DNA from: Cytidiella melzeri | Taxonomy: Eukaryota > Basidiomycota > Agaricomycetes > Polyporales > Irpicaceae | DNA: 64,000 bases | NCBI GenBank assembly: GCA_022592445.1 | Contig: JABYQR010000165.1 | Coordinates: forward strand, 1 to 64,000 | Reading direction: 5' to 3' | Part shown: piece by piece, positions 9,118-21,845 of the stretch | How positions within the stretch are numbered: the first letter of the stretch is position 1 | Layout: every line of letters begins with the position of its first letter | Notes under the pieces: generated by a model | Told to the model about the DNA's origin: nothing | Databases searched by the model: none | The model's input: the letters and a program-made list of their open reading frames with translations, nothing else | Made by a program: the position numbers and the translations under genes

Positions 9118-11304
9118 TCACGTCCTCTCTCCATCCTTGTGGTCCTCCCGTGCTTGTCGGGGCAGCATCAAAGTGTCGGAAGGCACAAAGATCTCGTCAA
9201 TTGAGTTCAGAAACTGACTGTCGAAGATTGTGGCGTTGAATGTTGGGCAGTCGAGTTGCGGAGGCTGTGCCAGATCAAACCCAAGGGATGAGGCTAAAGG
9301 TTTCCGTTGTATAAACTCGCCAGGCTTCTGTGTATGATCGAGATGTGACAACACTAAATCCGGCGTAGCGGGGCTTGTGGGTGTGCGTTGTGCATCGTTT
9401 GAGAGTTCTGGAGTAGAATAGGCAGTGACCGCTGGATGGTCTTCGTACCGTGAAGCGCGATGAATTGCAGCGAGTGGCAAGATAGGCGCAGTGTATTCGT
9501 ATCCTTGAACATCTGAATGCGTAAAGGAATGCCTGGAGAGCACAGATCTACTCCGCCAGGATTGCGAGCGAGAAGGCTGCTGGGTGTATGAAGGTTGCCG
9601 CTGAGAGTGAGTTGATGTCGCAAAAAGTGGATTCATGGAAGAAGGGTGTCTAGATGAGAAGCGAGAGAGGTAGCGCTGGATGAAGCGAGGTTGCGTTTGG
9701 TGCGAGGCACTAGGTTGAGATATCGTGCCTCCGACCCGGGGAGTGGTTTGACGCCAGACATGCCATATGTCTCGTTGTGTACCGAAGACGACAAAAACAG
9801 CTATGCTGACTATATCATGCAAAGTTGGAGCCCATGATACGGGAAAAACTATGCTACTCACACGTTGAAAAGAAAAGGTCGAGAATTGGCTGACACATGA
9901 AAAAAAAAAATTAATCATCAACTAGTCGGTATGAAGACCCGCATGCATGCTCACACTAGTCCAGCGAATGAGAGACATAACCTCAAGACTGCGGGATTAC
10001 TGAGAATTGATTTTCTTGCGGCGAGAGCATACACAGCACCACGCACCAGAGTCCAAGGAAGACATAAAGGCCGAATACGCAAACTCGAAGAATGAGCGGG
10101 AAATCAAGCTCATATCCTTCGCGTGAAAGGCGCCCGATGAAAACTCGATTGCGACAAAGAAGAATGACTGTCCACACTGTTGGAGCCAGAAACGACTTCA
10201 GAAGCGAAAATGCCATATCGTATTCACGCTCAGGATCGTACCTTCTAGAAAAATAGCTACGCCTACGAAAATGACTCCGCATATACTGATCGTCTTGGTT
10301 CTTGAAAATCACCTGCGTTAATCTTCGCATGGGACACTGAGGTGCAGGCATGTACTCACAAGCTAGCATCTTCTACTATGCAATAGAACTTGACACGATG
10401 TACTATATGAGGCTTCCATAGGCCGACCTACAAATATATGTCAGTGTTGATATCTAACTCGGCGGATGAGTGCACATACGGATGCTACGGCAAGTACTGT
10501 GCAGATGAATAGCAAGTACGGCATGCCCAAACACTGCGCATGATGATTGTCAGAAACCTCTCGGAAACATCCGCATATTCACGCACGAAGAAGGTGCTCC
10601 GTCGAATCCACGTATCCCCCACAAGCCGTGGATTGATTGCAGTTCTGACAACGAGCCATATCTAGGTGTTTTATGAGTATATGAATATCATATATGCGGT
10701 GAGACTTCGGTCGGTCTGTAGACATAGACAGGTACCATGTATGTGCATGATAGTTTGAAGACGTACATGTAATATGAGAGCTGGTCCTGTGGATGCTACC
10801 CTGTGAGGGCATAGAATTAGCATAGGGCACATAATGCAGCTGGAAACCGTAAATATTTACAAAATTGTCTGCGCCATCGTCAAGGAAGCACTTGCTAGAC
10901 AGACAGCCTGAGTGGGAGGTGGCCCCACGACCTGACCAGTGTAATATCTGCAACGGAGCGAGGAGATTGGCGACGCGAACGCGTTTGCCGGATGACAATT
11001 CGCAATCACTCACAGGATGCAGAGACACGGGAAGGTTGAGATCCACCACGAAAAACACATCGAAATGAGGAGAGGATTTCTTGGTCTACCTCGGTGTTTG
11101 AATTGGCTCTAAGTATGGAAAACCCGGAAGCACACACCTCCGCTTGCTCGAAGGCCACAGCATGGTGAGAAGTAGCAAAGACAGTCCTACTCCGCCGATG
11201 AGCTGTGCGACGAGGTAAAAAGAAGTCTGCCAGTCATAGCCGGCGTTGTCCCGAGACGCTACTCTAGCCACGGTGTCGTTTGAGAATACGAGCGAGAGAC
11301 CCAT
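9118..11304 (-). CDS. seven-transmembrane receptor-like protein (basidiomycete GPCR-like family)
   Basis: Minus-strand gene of about ten exons. Exons I could place: 11136-11304 (ATG at 11304, TM1 SFYLVAQLIGGVGLSLLLL), 11014-11089 (RPRNPLLISMCFSWW, TM2), 10861-10947 (GQVVGPPPTQAVCLASAS), 10767-10800, 10480-10533 (TM4 GMPYLLFICTVLAVAS), 10360-10427 (HRVKFYCIVEDASL), 10242-10300 (TM5) and 10176 down to about 10000 (LEVWTVILLCRNR, then TM6 LILRVCVFGLYVFLGLW). The last exon ends at 9118 and carries TM7 (IVSIAVFVVFGTQRDI) plus a long Ser/Thr/Gln-rich tail. Phases match across most junctions. The second intracellular loop exon(s) near 10540-10720 and the last acceptor near 9850 are not resolved. The pattern (FYC before TM5, LEVW, FGTQ after TM7) is that of a basidiomycete receptor-like family distinct from STE3 pheromone receptors. 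Ligand unknown. Confidence 0.72.
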
Positions 11305-14300
11305 CTTTCTCTCAAACGGGCAAGCTGCGTCCAGACAGAACAATAGCGGCGCAAGTGGAAGATATTCAGCGGTTAGAGCACCTCAAGATTCGGAGCCACA
11401 TAGAGGTGGCAGGGAATAGAGAGAGCGAGTGTGAGGGGAGAGATGGGGGTCGAGAGTCAAGGATGTCGGACAGAAATTAGGTTTGCGAGGTGACATCACG
11501 AGCACTTCTGTATTTGGCCAAGAAATGCCTCGTCTGCCGAGCTCATCCAGCTGGCCACCGCAGGCATTGCAGAAAGTAATAAACAGCCTACGTTTACAAC
11601 GTCCACGCGTGTATCTCGAGTTGATTCGGCGGAACTGTTATTCTCCAGCTGTTGCGCTGGCAGCGTGTCAACAGCATCGTATTTCCCGAAAGGCCCGCTG
11701 TGTTGTGAACATTCCTATCAGCTGAAGAATCAAACAAATCCTGGATAAAATGACTAAGGGGATTGTCAAACCTTACTTCCCGCAAACTTCCACTGGCAGA
11801 GGTCCACCGACAAGAGCTTCCGGGTCGCTGAGCAACCCGCATGGTTCATGGGCGCCTTCCTCCGCTGCTGTGCAAATCTACAACCACAGCATAGTTCATA
11901 GAGCAGAGATTTCTCGCACGATGAAGATGTGTATTCAAACCAGCCGCTTACGACGAGGCCGGTCAAGTTGTGGTACGCTTGTCGCTGTACATGTGTGGCT
12001 GAGGATCCAACTATTCGTCGGAACACGAATATTTGGCTGAGCGGAGACTAATTGCCGCCGGCACACATATTGCCGACTTTTGATCATATGTGGCGTTCAA
12101 GCGCTCAACGGTATGTTGGATGATGAGTCGTGTGCTGCAACAACGACGGTATTGCCGTTAGTGTTAGTATGCTAGGTACCCGCTTATTGTCTCTTGTATT
12201 CCTGGCTCTAATGCAGAGGTGTTGTTCTCAGGTTGCAGTGCCTCAGCCACAGGAAGCGGGCGACCGCCTGTGGCACTGCAGGGCGTCACAGTCCTCGCAT
12301 TGAACGCTGCGACACATGTCGCATCATGACGCTTAATAAAACACCTAGTTGGAGCGCAGTACTTTTCCTATGATATTTGAGCGGCTTCATGCAACACAAG
12401 CTCAACTCAAGCTACAACCCTGGCCAAATTTGCCAAGTGCTAGCTGTACGTGATGAACAGCCACCGCACAGGAGGATCGCCTTTGTGAAAACTGCATGAC
12501 GCAAGCTGCATGAGCTGCACGCACTTCAACGTCGAGCTTCTCGTGCGGTTGGCTGTGTCATAGCGTCGGTGGCTTCACATCCCGATGGCAGCTCCGTCAG
12601 AGGTGAGCACTTCGCGTACCTCTCTTGAAGACATTGGTATAGAAATTCTGCGCAGCCCGTGGGTAGCTGCTCTAGGCAGCTCAGGTCCCCAGACATTAGA
12701 AGACGTGCAGTATCAGGGGAAGCTAGCCGTCACGTCTCTCATATGCCACGATGAGGGAGGGAAGAGGTTGGTTCGTAGGAGTGATTCGCAGAATTACGTG
12801 GAAACCTGTTCCAACCGGTACGCTGTGTTCTTGCATTTCAGAGAATTTTCTAGCCCCTACTTACCACCGTTACTGCATAGATCAGAACCTGGAACTTGTG
12901 CGAGAGTCTTGCGCTGCTAGCCGCACCGTGTCTCAAGGCAGCAAATTCTGCTCCACATCGGCGCCCATACCCCCGAACGTTAACAACCCTTGTAACCGTC
13001 GAAGACTGTCAACTCCAGATGGGCGTTATGAAACCTCGAGACGGTTTTTCACATCATCTCCTCATTGACAGTCTTCGTGTTGTGATATTTCCGGCAAGGA
13101 CTCCCAGTGTCAGGGACGACTTAGTGGTGAGGTCTCCGATATCATTCAGGTGTTCAGCTCCCTGAGCATCCTATCTCATCACAGCTACTTCTCTTAGGAC
13201 TCCTGATGATGCCGTCCCGCTGCGTCCATCTCGACTCAACCCCTCTTTGGGCATCTCGCTCGGCCATGATACACCGCTCCGTTCGCGTCGAGACCTCACA
13301 CTCTACGTCTGCTGAGATCCTACTGTCCAGACGTTTTCCGTACACCTCATTCTCATCTATCTCGACTCGTCGATGAGCAGACGGATGGACCTGAGTTTAG
13401 AAAACCAATTCGAGGTACTCCTCGACTGAGAATTTTGAACTACCGTTCGGTTCGAATATCTGTACAGACCCAGGCGCATGGCGCATACGAGCGTTCAACA
13501 ACTCTGCCCAATCCTTTTTCGCGATGACCGAACTGTTGCGCTGACGCATGATCGACTTGTAAAGCGCACGGTTCCGAGCCTTCTAAATTCAGCCCAAGGA
13601 GAAGCAAACTATCTATCTAACTTGGCCTTCGTTGTAATCAAGCAGAAACCAAAGGTTTTTCCGACTGCCTCGACAAAGATCTACAGATGGGGTCAAGAAG
13701 AATGTTCCGTGATACTACGTACATTGTTTTTCGGATGCGGTGCGCTTGACATCCCGTTCTACAGCTGCATGCGGCACGGTGTGTGAGTAGTGATACTGAA
13801 AGCGTGAAGCAGGGAAGGGTCGGCGGAGTCGCATGCTCAAAAATTGCAATGGGCGGACGTGCTATTCAACGGTTCACGTTTTATCCCGACGGTCAGCTTA
13901 CCAGCGGTCCGTCTTCTCAGGAGGACTTGCCCACCCACACTGATCACTTTTAGTGAGTTCCGCAGCCGGTCACTTTCAAACATTGTCACGATGCTATGCG
14001 AGCAGACAAAACATCGAAAACAGACGAGTGTAGAACTAACATATGAAGAGATTCACAAATATTTGAACTTATAATTAAGATTCCAGATCTAGTCGAAACG
14101 TGTATGCTATTTATACATGATGAACTACCCAACAATCTAGGTCAGAATTAAAGGAATTCAGTTTGTGCAGCGATCGATACACCCACAGAGGGGTGTCAGA
14201 GCGGTGTCTACAACGTTAGAATAATCGGACAGAAAGAACAAGGCCCGCGTCTAAGAGCCTACAGCAAGTTGATCGGCGCCCGATAGGCTCCGCCAGCTGT

Positions 14301-14427
14301 GCAGGCCCTCCCACTGTCGGATGCTATACAACGAAAGAAATGAGGACGAAAGCAATACACACAGCCCTGCCGTTCCAAAGTCCCATAGTGTCCGAATAGA
14401 ATAGAAAGCGTACTGTGCGTACAGGGT
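11305..14427. other. long stretch without recognisable gene
   Basis: About 3.1 kb with only short open frames on both strands, none with a family signature or a plausible chain of splice-linked exons. Promoter sequence of the receptor-like gene should lie at its left end. A lineage-specific gene, a noncoding RNA or an old repeat could be hidden here; nothing in the sequence decides it. Confidence 0.4.
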
Positions 14428-15329
14428 TCAACTCCATTGCATCAAGTGCGCAGGGTAGCTGGACGGGTGCACTGGCGGAGGCGGATAGAAGGGAGTGAAG
14501 GGAACCATGTGGGGATCCATGGTAGTCTTGGGGCGGTACGCGATGATTGGCTGCAAGCTAGCCTTCGCTACTTGACGGACCTCCACAAGGTACATGTCTT
14601 CGAAGTCAATGTACTCAGGGCCTACACGCCATCGGGGATCGGTGGTCGCTTGACCGTTCATCTCCTGCAGACAGTCATTTGAGTACCAGTAAGCCGGAGC
14701 GAACGTTGTCAAAAATGTACCTTCACGAACTCCTGCATGACTTCGGCGACATGCGTGGCAATCTTGGAGAGGCATACGCTCTGCTTTTCGCGAGTAGCTC
14801 GCAGAGCGTGCTTCTGCTTGTTGTAAGAATCGTAGCCCGGCCACTGTAAACAACAGCGCAATCAGCTGAAGAGCCTCTGAAGCAGCCGAACTCTGCAAAC
14901 CTCGATACGATAAGTGACTTTGGTGCCGAAGCCTTGCAATGGCCGTTCATCAGCGCGGTGAAGGCCGACGGTTGCCCGTGCAAGCACGTCTGCCAAACGG
15001 ATTCCTCTGCCCTTGTTCGTGATAAATTCCATAGGGCCAATATTTGTCGTATGATTTCTCTGGATATTCGCTTGATAAATACGTTGTGGAACCGGAATGA
15101 GGTAGTCCGTCTGTGTAGGAGCCTCGTCAGAGGTATGTTATACAGTATTAATGAGGGAATAACTAACCGGCGGCGAATATGCGCGGCAGTTGTTGTTGTT
15201 GTAGTAGTAATTGCTAGTGTCCTCGTACTGGTATCCAGACTGTGCAAGTTCATGTAAGATTAAGCGCGTGGAAAACGAAAGAATGGTACGCACCGGAACC
15301 GCCTGCCAGTCGTTTACACCGTTGTACAT
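14428..15329 (-). CDS. conserved basidiomycete protein of unknown function
   Basis: Five exons on the minus strand, 15294-15329, 15168-15239, 14901-15110, 14721-14843 and 14428-14664, all in phase 0, give 225 residues from the ATG at 15329. The N-terminus is Tyr/Asn-rich and low complexity. The core includes GPMEFITNKGRGIRLADVLA, then LQGFGTKVTYRIEWPGY, a KATxVAxxV-like helical stretch, and DPRWRVGPEYIDFEDMYLVE. The C-terminus is Pro-rich. I recognise this architecture from uncharacterised agaricomycete proteins but know no function. It has no signal peptide or membrane segment and looks intact. Confidence 0.75.
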
Positions 15330-16777
15330 TGTTAGAGTAGAGTGTGGGGGAGTAGAGTTGTGTAGTGTACACCTGAGGCTACGGAGGAGTCGATGAGCTG
15401 CAAGGTACTTTGACAGCCCCTTCTTATGTAGCCGGGATGTAATACTTTGGGTGATCTCCGTTCACAAGTACAAGATAGCTGTGCTCGCTCTAAGAAGTAG
15501 ACGAACACCGAATAACGCTGAAACTCTAAGAGATTCCATGCCAATGATGGGATGAAGACTCTCGGGACCCGTGGTTCGAATTGAGGAGGCGATACCCACG
15601 AAACGAACCAACCATAAACTGCGAAAGATACTCGCTCGGGTTTCCCCTGGAAATCCCCGGTGCAAGCCCTGTCCTCCGCTGACACTGGAGAGACCAGACG
15701 TCATTAGAGACAGAGCAGTAGCACCTTCAGCTTGGCTGTGCGAGAAATTTTCAAGGTTGACAATGTGAGGCTGCGGCACGCTTTACACCGTTAGCTTCAT
15801 AGAACCAGTAGACCCTGTACATAGTATATCGGTGCACAGGTCCCATAATGCGAGTCGCAATGTGAAGACTCACGACGTTCGGTGAGTGAAAACGAAGCCA
15901 CAACGTGTGTGCACAGCACGGCACGGGACTATTGCACTGGTAATCAAAATTGACGCCGAAGCCTCATGGCAAGCATGGAATATACACCACCCAAGCGTTT
16001 CTGTCGGGCCTGACAGCTGCATTAGTGCGTTCACAACTTGACATAGGTATGGAAGTACTCATATTTGTGACAAGGGCTTCGGGGCGAACAGGGCTCATTC
16101 GACTGGGGTCTGGGAAACAACGTAAGTTGCCGAATGGTGGAACTAGTTTAGGGTTTCGAGAGTAGACTCTCGGTGGACTGCCGGGACTGGAACGGGACGG
16201 GAATAGAGGAAAGAACGATTGGCGTGATGACAGTGGTCTAGGATACCGTACGAGATGGATGTTAGTGTCGTAGCCTTCTCCGAGAACACTGTGTTTTGGG
16301 CCGATCCGTTGATGCGGCAGAGACCGATGACAACGGCGATAATTACCATCAATGTGGCAGCGATGAAAAACTCAAAGCCTGCGTGCCATATCAAGCTCTA
16401 CTGTGTGGTGGAAGAAACGCGATGGAGGGGAGGCGAAAACAATGTAAAGCGATGCAGATCCACGCTCACATGGTAAGCATGCGAAAGGACCCTGGATTGA
16501 AACGACAGCCGTCATGCTCAAGGCGTTTAAGCACTTGTTTGATCATGATTTGGCACTCATCTAAAGCTTTGGGCGGATGGAGATCCGCAGCGGTGATTGT
16601 ACTTGCCACGCTCACGCAACTGTGTGGAGCGTGAGCACCATACCGATTCTGCAAGCGGCGACCGCTAACATGTTTCATCTCAAACAGAGCGAATGACAAA
16701 CAGTGCCTGTGACGGATGCGACGGTTAGCTATCTTTTCTTGAGACTTGGAAGATACGTCTTACTTAAGAAAATATAC
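15330..16777. other. no supported gene
   Basis: 1.4 kb between the conserved protein gene and GWT1. The minus strand near 16310-16390 could encode one hydrophobic helix (FFIAATLMVIIAVVIGLC), but no ATG opens that frame and I could not link it to other exons. I see nothing else here. Confidence 0.35.
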
Positions 16778-18836
16778 TCATATTCGCCAAAGCTTCTTGT
16801 CCTTGGTAAACCACGCCGCTGCCGATATAACAAAGCCATAGGTGCCAAGCACAACCATCGCCCACCAATCCGACATATACATGGTCGGAAGAGCCAAATT
16901 GACAAATCCGGTCAATATATTCCCCTGTCATCATCGGCAAAACATTGGTAAAGTTCGTGCAGCAGATGGCGGAAACGCAATTCGAATTTGGGAAGGCAGC
17001 TTTGGACACGTACCAACAAGAAGAACACAAGCCCGTTCCGATTGATTGCGTCTAACAAAACAGCGGATGTCGTAGTGTCGTCTTGACCGCGAGTGTTGCG
17101 TCTTCCAGAACTGAGTACAGCCGGATCAGGCTGCACCTTGAGCTTTGATGTTGGTGAATAGATAGACTTTGATAACGGGGATGGAAAGAAGACCAGGTCG
17201 AGCAGCAGGTAGCCAAGGATGAACGTGGTATTGAATGCTGAAACCCAGACGACATATGGAAGGTTGACCTGTGTGTCCTGATGAGAGACTAGAACATGGA
17301 TCCCCATCGCAGACTGACCACTCGTCTTGATACACCGCCGCCCACGTTCACGGCCAAAGCGATACCGAGTACTACCCACCAGACTACGGCATAAGAACAC
17401 AGCTCGGTTGCTGTCTTGTCGTTCTCCCGTCTGAATCGTATCCTGGGTCGGCGCCGGCTCGGGGTATCATCGTCGCTTTCCGACTCGCTGTTAGGCTCGT
17501 TTACCACCGATGCGGGACCTTGGTTATTTTGCAATTCGTGTTGCAACCTCCGGAAGAAGCCAGGAGAAGGTGGCAATACAATGGTTCCCGTGGAGAGTCC
17601 GATGAGATGGATCGAAAAGTAACCTAAAAAATGTGAAGAGCGTGATCCACCGCAGTCGGGAGGCGGGACAGACCTGTCATCGAAATAAGACCCTCTTTGT
17701 TTGCACTGATGACGCCATGTCGCGGCGCATGCATGACATAGTCCATTAGGCCACCAGAGGCTAGGGCAATCTGATGCGCTTTGAAGTTCCTCAGCTTATG
17801 CAATATGAGTTACACGACCAAGCCCTCACATATTGCAAGCAAGATCCCAAGTAGTGATATCGGGAGATAGACAACCAACGGGTGGACAAAGACTTGAAGT
17901 AATGGTATCAGACCCAGTGTAAGGAAGAAGTTCCAATGGACTCCATATTCAGTTTGGTGCTCCTAAGCAACGCAACAAGTCAGCTGGTACAGCGACGGTG
18001 GTGGCAGAGAGCTGCTTACTGGATAGTTTGTACCCTTGACAGATAAGGTCCGAAGCACACCAAGGATCAGTACAGGCAAACATTTACGTGCCGTGCTCAG
18101 TAGTTTAGGTAACATCGGGGCTTTGAGATATTGTGGATCCTTGATAAGCGGAATAGCAGACACGACGCCCTGCGAGAAGACGAAGGATCCTACACCCAAG
18201 TCCATCTACGCACCGAGAGCTGTCAGAGAGGATCGGAGATATCGCGTGTGACACTCACGATTGAGACGCCGAACGTCTCGCATTTAGCTAACGAACGAGG
18301 AAATACGGGAAAATCCACTGCAAGGATGCATAGACATGTCAGAAGCAGCATGTGCGATCTATACGTCGTTAAGGCAGGCAGAGGCGGGACAGTCGCGACC
18401 GCTCCAGGACTTCCTTCATTGGCGTTGTTGTCATTTACTCTGTCCGGTGTGGGAGAAGTAGGTCGGCTGTGACCAAGGTTCGAAGGCAGGGGTGTCCCCG
18501 ACTCCCTGGGTGGAAGCAGAAACAAAACTCCAGTGGGAATCATTATCACGATAAGCAACAGTGCTGGAGAGTTTGCGAACAACGTAACGGACAGAAGCAG
18601 TGGTACGACCAAGAGTAGGAATTCCACGGGCAGGTTTATCGTCCGGTTTGGAGGTAAACGGGTGCGCAAAGTAGAGTGGAGGGCTATGGATGCCTGACCA
18701 AAGTGAGGGGATAGATTGACTAACGATGCTCTACAATGCTCACCAACGCGACCAGGGATACCATATTAATATGCCCAATTGAAGAACCCGTCATGCCAGA
18801 GACGAAGGCCTCTTTGGACGTCTTATAGTCCTCCAT
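16778..18836 (-). CDS. GWT1: GPI-anchored wall transfer protein 1 (inositol acyltransferase)
   Basis: Eight exons, 18744-18836, 18259-18693, 18020-18205, 17830-17962, 17674-17760, 17319-17623, 17014-17268 and 16778-16924, with all phases matching, give 546 residues. Gwt1 (PIG-W in animals) is a polytopic ER enzyme that adds a fatty acyl chain to the inositol of GPI precursors, an early step needed for GPI-anchored cell-wall proteins. Diagnostic blocks are the N-terminus [20 protein letters not shown], then [39 protein letters not shown], the lumenal-side [33 protein letters not shown] and the C-terminal [20 protein letters not shown]. About 11-13 hydrophobic segments are present. An acidic, Arg-rich loop sits in exon 6. 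No lesions. The gene shares a 775-bp upstream region with the divergent permease gene. Confidence 0.95.
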
Positions 18837-19611
18837 ACTCGTACAGTGCCGTTAATTCACACTTGACCAGCCCAAGCGAGGGTAAAAGTCGCTGTAGGAA
18901 CACGAGGGCTGCGTTTCACCTGAATAGCCTATGTTTTCCTGGCTCAGCCTTGAAATGAATGTGGACCAGCCGTCTACGTTTTCAGGTCGTCTCGCAGTGT
19001 TCCTAGCTATCAGGTATGTAGCTGGATCCCGACTTGACTGTCTTTGGTTAGGTAGTTGCTGGTTGGGAAGGATGCAGAGAGTAGTGCTCAGTGCTGGTTG
19101 AGAGCTCGTCACTGCGCACTTCACAGTTGATCTCAGATCTCATCAGAGGACCCAGGACACTCCGGTCCGCGCAGTAAAAGAGTACCGACACAGCACTCTT
19201 CGACTACTACAGATAATTTTGAAGCTTGTTACATTAGCTGGAGGTAAATACGAGGTACTGTTCAGGGCACAAGTCACACCGGAGAACACAGTGACAACAA
19301 AGCTGTTGTATTTCCCGCCTATTTTTGTTTGTACGCCTCGATACTTCCTGATGTGTCTTATCCTTTGGTAAAATAACTATCAAACCTCTGCATTCTCGTA
19401 GCTACTACATAACATTGTGTTCATGGAGGCACTCACTTTGACGGTGTGCTTGTGAGGATCTGAGAGTTTGGCGAGATTATCCGAGAGATGAATTGACGTG
19501 CACAACTGGCAGAATGTTGCGTTCATCGGTGAGTTTATCGCTTTTACAAGGGTCTGATACACGCCCACTCCCTCCTTCCCTCGTTCTCTTCCACCACCCT
19601 GGCCCACTACA
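18837..19611. promoter_or_regulatory. divergent intergenic region, GWT1 / permease
   Basis: 775 bp between divergent starts. The last 60 bases before the permease ATG are strongly pyrimidine-rich (about 19560-19605), a common fungal promoter/leader feature. No other element is clear. Confidence 0.45.
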
Positions 19612-21764
19612 ATGGATAGCACCAGCATCAAGAGCGGGAACGACGTGGTGGACATCGTCAACACCGAAAGCTGTGATGAAGTCGTTGGATCTGAGAAGCG
19701 TCTGAACGAACTCGGCTACAAAAGCGAGTTTCGTCGAGACATGTCTCTATTTGGCGTCCTTGGAATATCGTTCTGTGCTATCGGTATTCTTACTGGTATG
19801 AGCAGCGCGTTCCAAACCGGACTTTTCTCTGGTGGGCCGCTTGGCTTGTTCTGGGGCTGGAACGTGAGTGGAATGTTGCTATGTTATGTGCCAGTGGCCG
19901 TGCTTATGCACATGATTGTAGATCTGTAGCGTTTTCATGCTATTCATTGCACTTTCATTGGCCGAAATATGCAGCGCCTAGTGAGCCTGACCATCTTGCA
20001 GCTTGACTTCAATTCACTCCATTCTTTAGCCCGACAATGGGAGGTTTGTATTTCTGGGTATGCAAGATGAAGCCTGAGGTACCGGTTCTGGGATGTAGGT
20101 GATACGCGATAATATTAGGATCTCATCTGCTTACAACCCTTGTCCAGTCTGCGTAAGCTCGTGCAACAACATTCCGGTGGCGCTCTTGGACTCATCTGCC
20201 GATTGATCAGACGGGTTGGATATACAGTATTGCTATGGTATTCACTGGGACATCAGGCAATCTAAGGTATTCACAAAAACTACACGCGAGATGAAGGTTC
20301 ATCTGCAACGCTTGCAGCACCGCCCTGTATATTGCGTCGCTTGCGGAGGTTGGCCAGGGTCGAACTCTCACACGAGTCGAGATAGCCGCTATCGCATGGG
20401 GAGTGAATATCATGTCGGGCGTAATCAATACCTTTGGTACGAAGGCTATAGGATCTATAAGTACCTTCAATCTCTGGTGGACTCTCGGAGGCACCTTCGT
20501 GCTGGTGATCACATTGCTGGTAAAAGCACCTCAGAAGGTAAGCGCTGTGTATAGAGGGTATGAAGCCATATTAACGTATCGTCAGAACACGGCGGAGTTC
20601 GTCTTCACCGACTTTGAGAAGTGGATACATTTTGGGTCATTCGGCTTCGAATGACTAACAGCGTTTGCGTAGCTTCACCGGATGGTCGTCACGAGGATTC
20701 GTCGTTCTTCTAGGCTTCCTCCAAGTGAGTCCCGCACACAAAGCCTCAGTTCATGCAGGAGAGCTGGAATCCCACGCATAGGCTGTATACACCCTCGAAG
20801 GATGCGAAACCGCCGCTCAGGTAGCCGAAGAGGCCAAACGAGCTGAATTCCTGGCACCGTTGGCCGTAGTAGGCAGCATCGTCGGTTCATGGCTGATCGG
20901 CATCGCATACATGCTCGCGCTCCTATTTTCCGTGCAGAGCATCTCCAGCGTGCAAGCCACCTCGTTCGCGATCCCAATCGCACAGCTCTACTACGACGCC
21001 GTTGGAAGGCGGCTGACACTGATGTGTTTGACGGTCATCACCCTCGCTCAGTTCATGGCTGCTGTTACCGCGTTCACCGCCAGCTCCCGTCTCTTTTATG
21101 CCTTGGCAAGAGATAACGCTTTCCCCATGAAGTCATCGTTCATGGCTTTGAATCGTTTTCAGGCACCGTACGTCGGTGTCTGGCTCTCGGTCTTCATTGG
21201 ATGCGTTATTTCATGTGCTTACATCGGCTCAGTGATTGCTGTAAGCTACTATCCTCGCTATACAGCTGAGTTCATCCTGACGACGCGGCACAGTTCAATG
21301 CTATCTTATCGTCTGCCGCCATTGCGGTGATGCTCAGTTATCTACAACCTATCATCATCCGCGTGTTCTGGCCACAAATGTCGTAAGTGCCAAGCTATTC
21401 GGTAATTGGTATACTGTGCTCAAAATCTGGTCTATAGACTTCCGCTGCGTGGTCCATTCAATTTGGGGAAGTGGTCTTGGCCCATCAACGTTGCCAGTTT
21501 CTTGGTGAATCACAATTGAATCTATGTCATGGCCGACACTCACGAAAAAACCTCTAGTTCACCATTTTCATCTGCGTGTTGTTCATTCTGCCGACAGCTA
21601 CACCTGTGACGTCTCTCAACATGAACTATGCTATCGTTGCGATAGGTGGAGTTTTGATCGTTGTTGGCCTCGTGTGGCTAGCTTGGGGCCGTTTCCACTT
21701 CGTTGGTCCTGTACCTACTGTGGAAGACCACGAGCCTGCTGCGCATAGTCGCAAAGTAGAGTGA
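19612..21764 (+). CDS. amino-acid/GABA-type permease (APC superfamily)
   Basis: Twelve exons: 19612-19863, 19922-19980, 20030-20094, 20148-20152, 20211-20266, 20318-20537, 20586-20620, 20673-20724, 20782-21240, 21294-21382, 21438-21504 and 21558-21764. Every phase matches, giving 521 residues with no lesion. Family signatures in order are LGYKSEFRRDMSLFGVLGIS, FSGGPLGLFWGWN, AEICSAYPTMGGLYFW, CTGWIYSIAMVFTGTSGNLS, GTKAIGSISTFNLWW, EGCETAAQVAEEAKRAE and ASSRLFYALARDNAFP. These match the fungal GABA/polyamine/choline permease group (UGA4, HNM1 type), plasma- or vacuolar-membrane proton symporters with 12 helices. The substrate cannot be fixed from sequence. Exon 4 is only 5 nt. The gene ends 81 bp from the tail of the first dioxygenase gene, suggesting a shared locus. 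Confidence 0.95.
20148..20152 (+). other. 5-nt microexon of the permease gene
   Basis: The bases TCTGC lie between an acceptor (ttgtccag, intron 20095-20147) and a donor (gtaagc, intron 20153-20210). Including them restores the conserved Leu-Gly-Phe-Cys-Thr-Gly-Trp motif and keeps the frame; leaving them out loses Phe-Cys and breaks the frame. Confidence 0.85.
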
Positions 21765-21845
21765 AAAGAATGAACGATGATAGTACGCATACTGGCTTCT
21801 GGTCGTACATTCCTCGTTCATGCAATATACGATTCCGAAAATGGC

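Noticed and set aside
9118..11304. STE3 mating pheromone receptor
   Set aside because: First impression from the last exon, but the rebuilt TM2-TM6 motifs fit another basidiomycete 7TM family, and no pheromone precursor gene is seen nearby.
15560..15590. ggttcgaatt string suggesting a tRNA T-arm
   Set aside because: No matching A box, acceptor stem or paired T-stem around it.
16143..16699. hydrophobic and other minus-strand frames as a small membrane protein gene
   Set aside because: No ATG opens them and no splice chain could be built.
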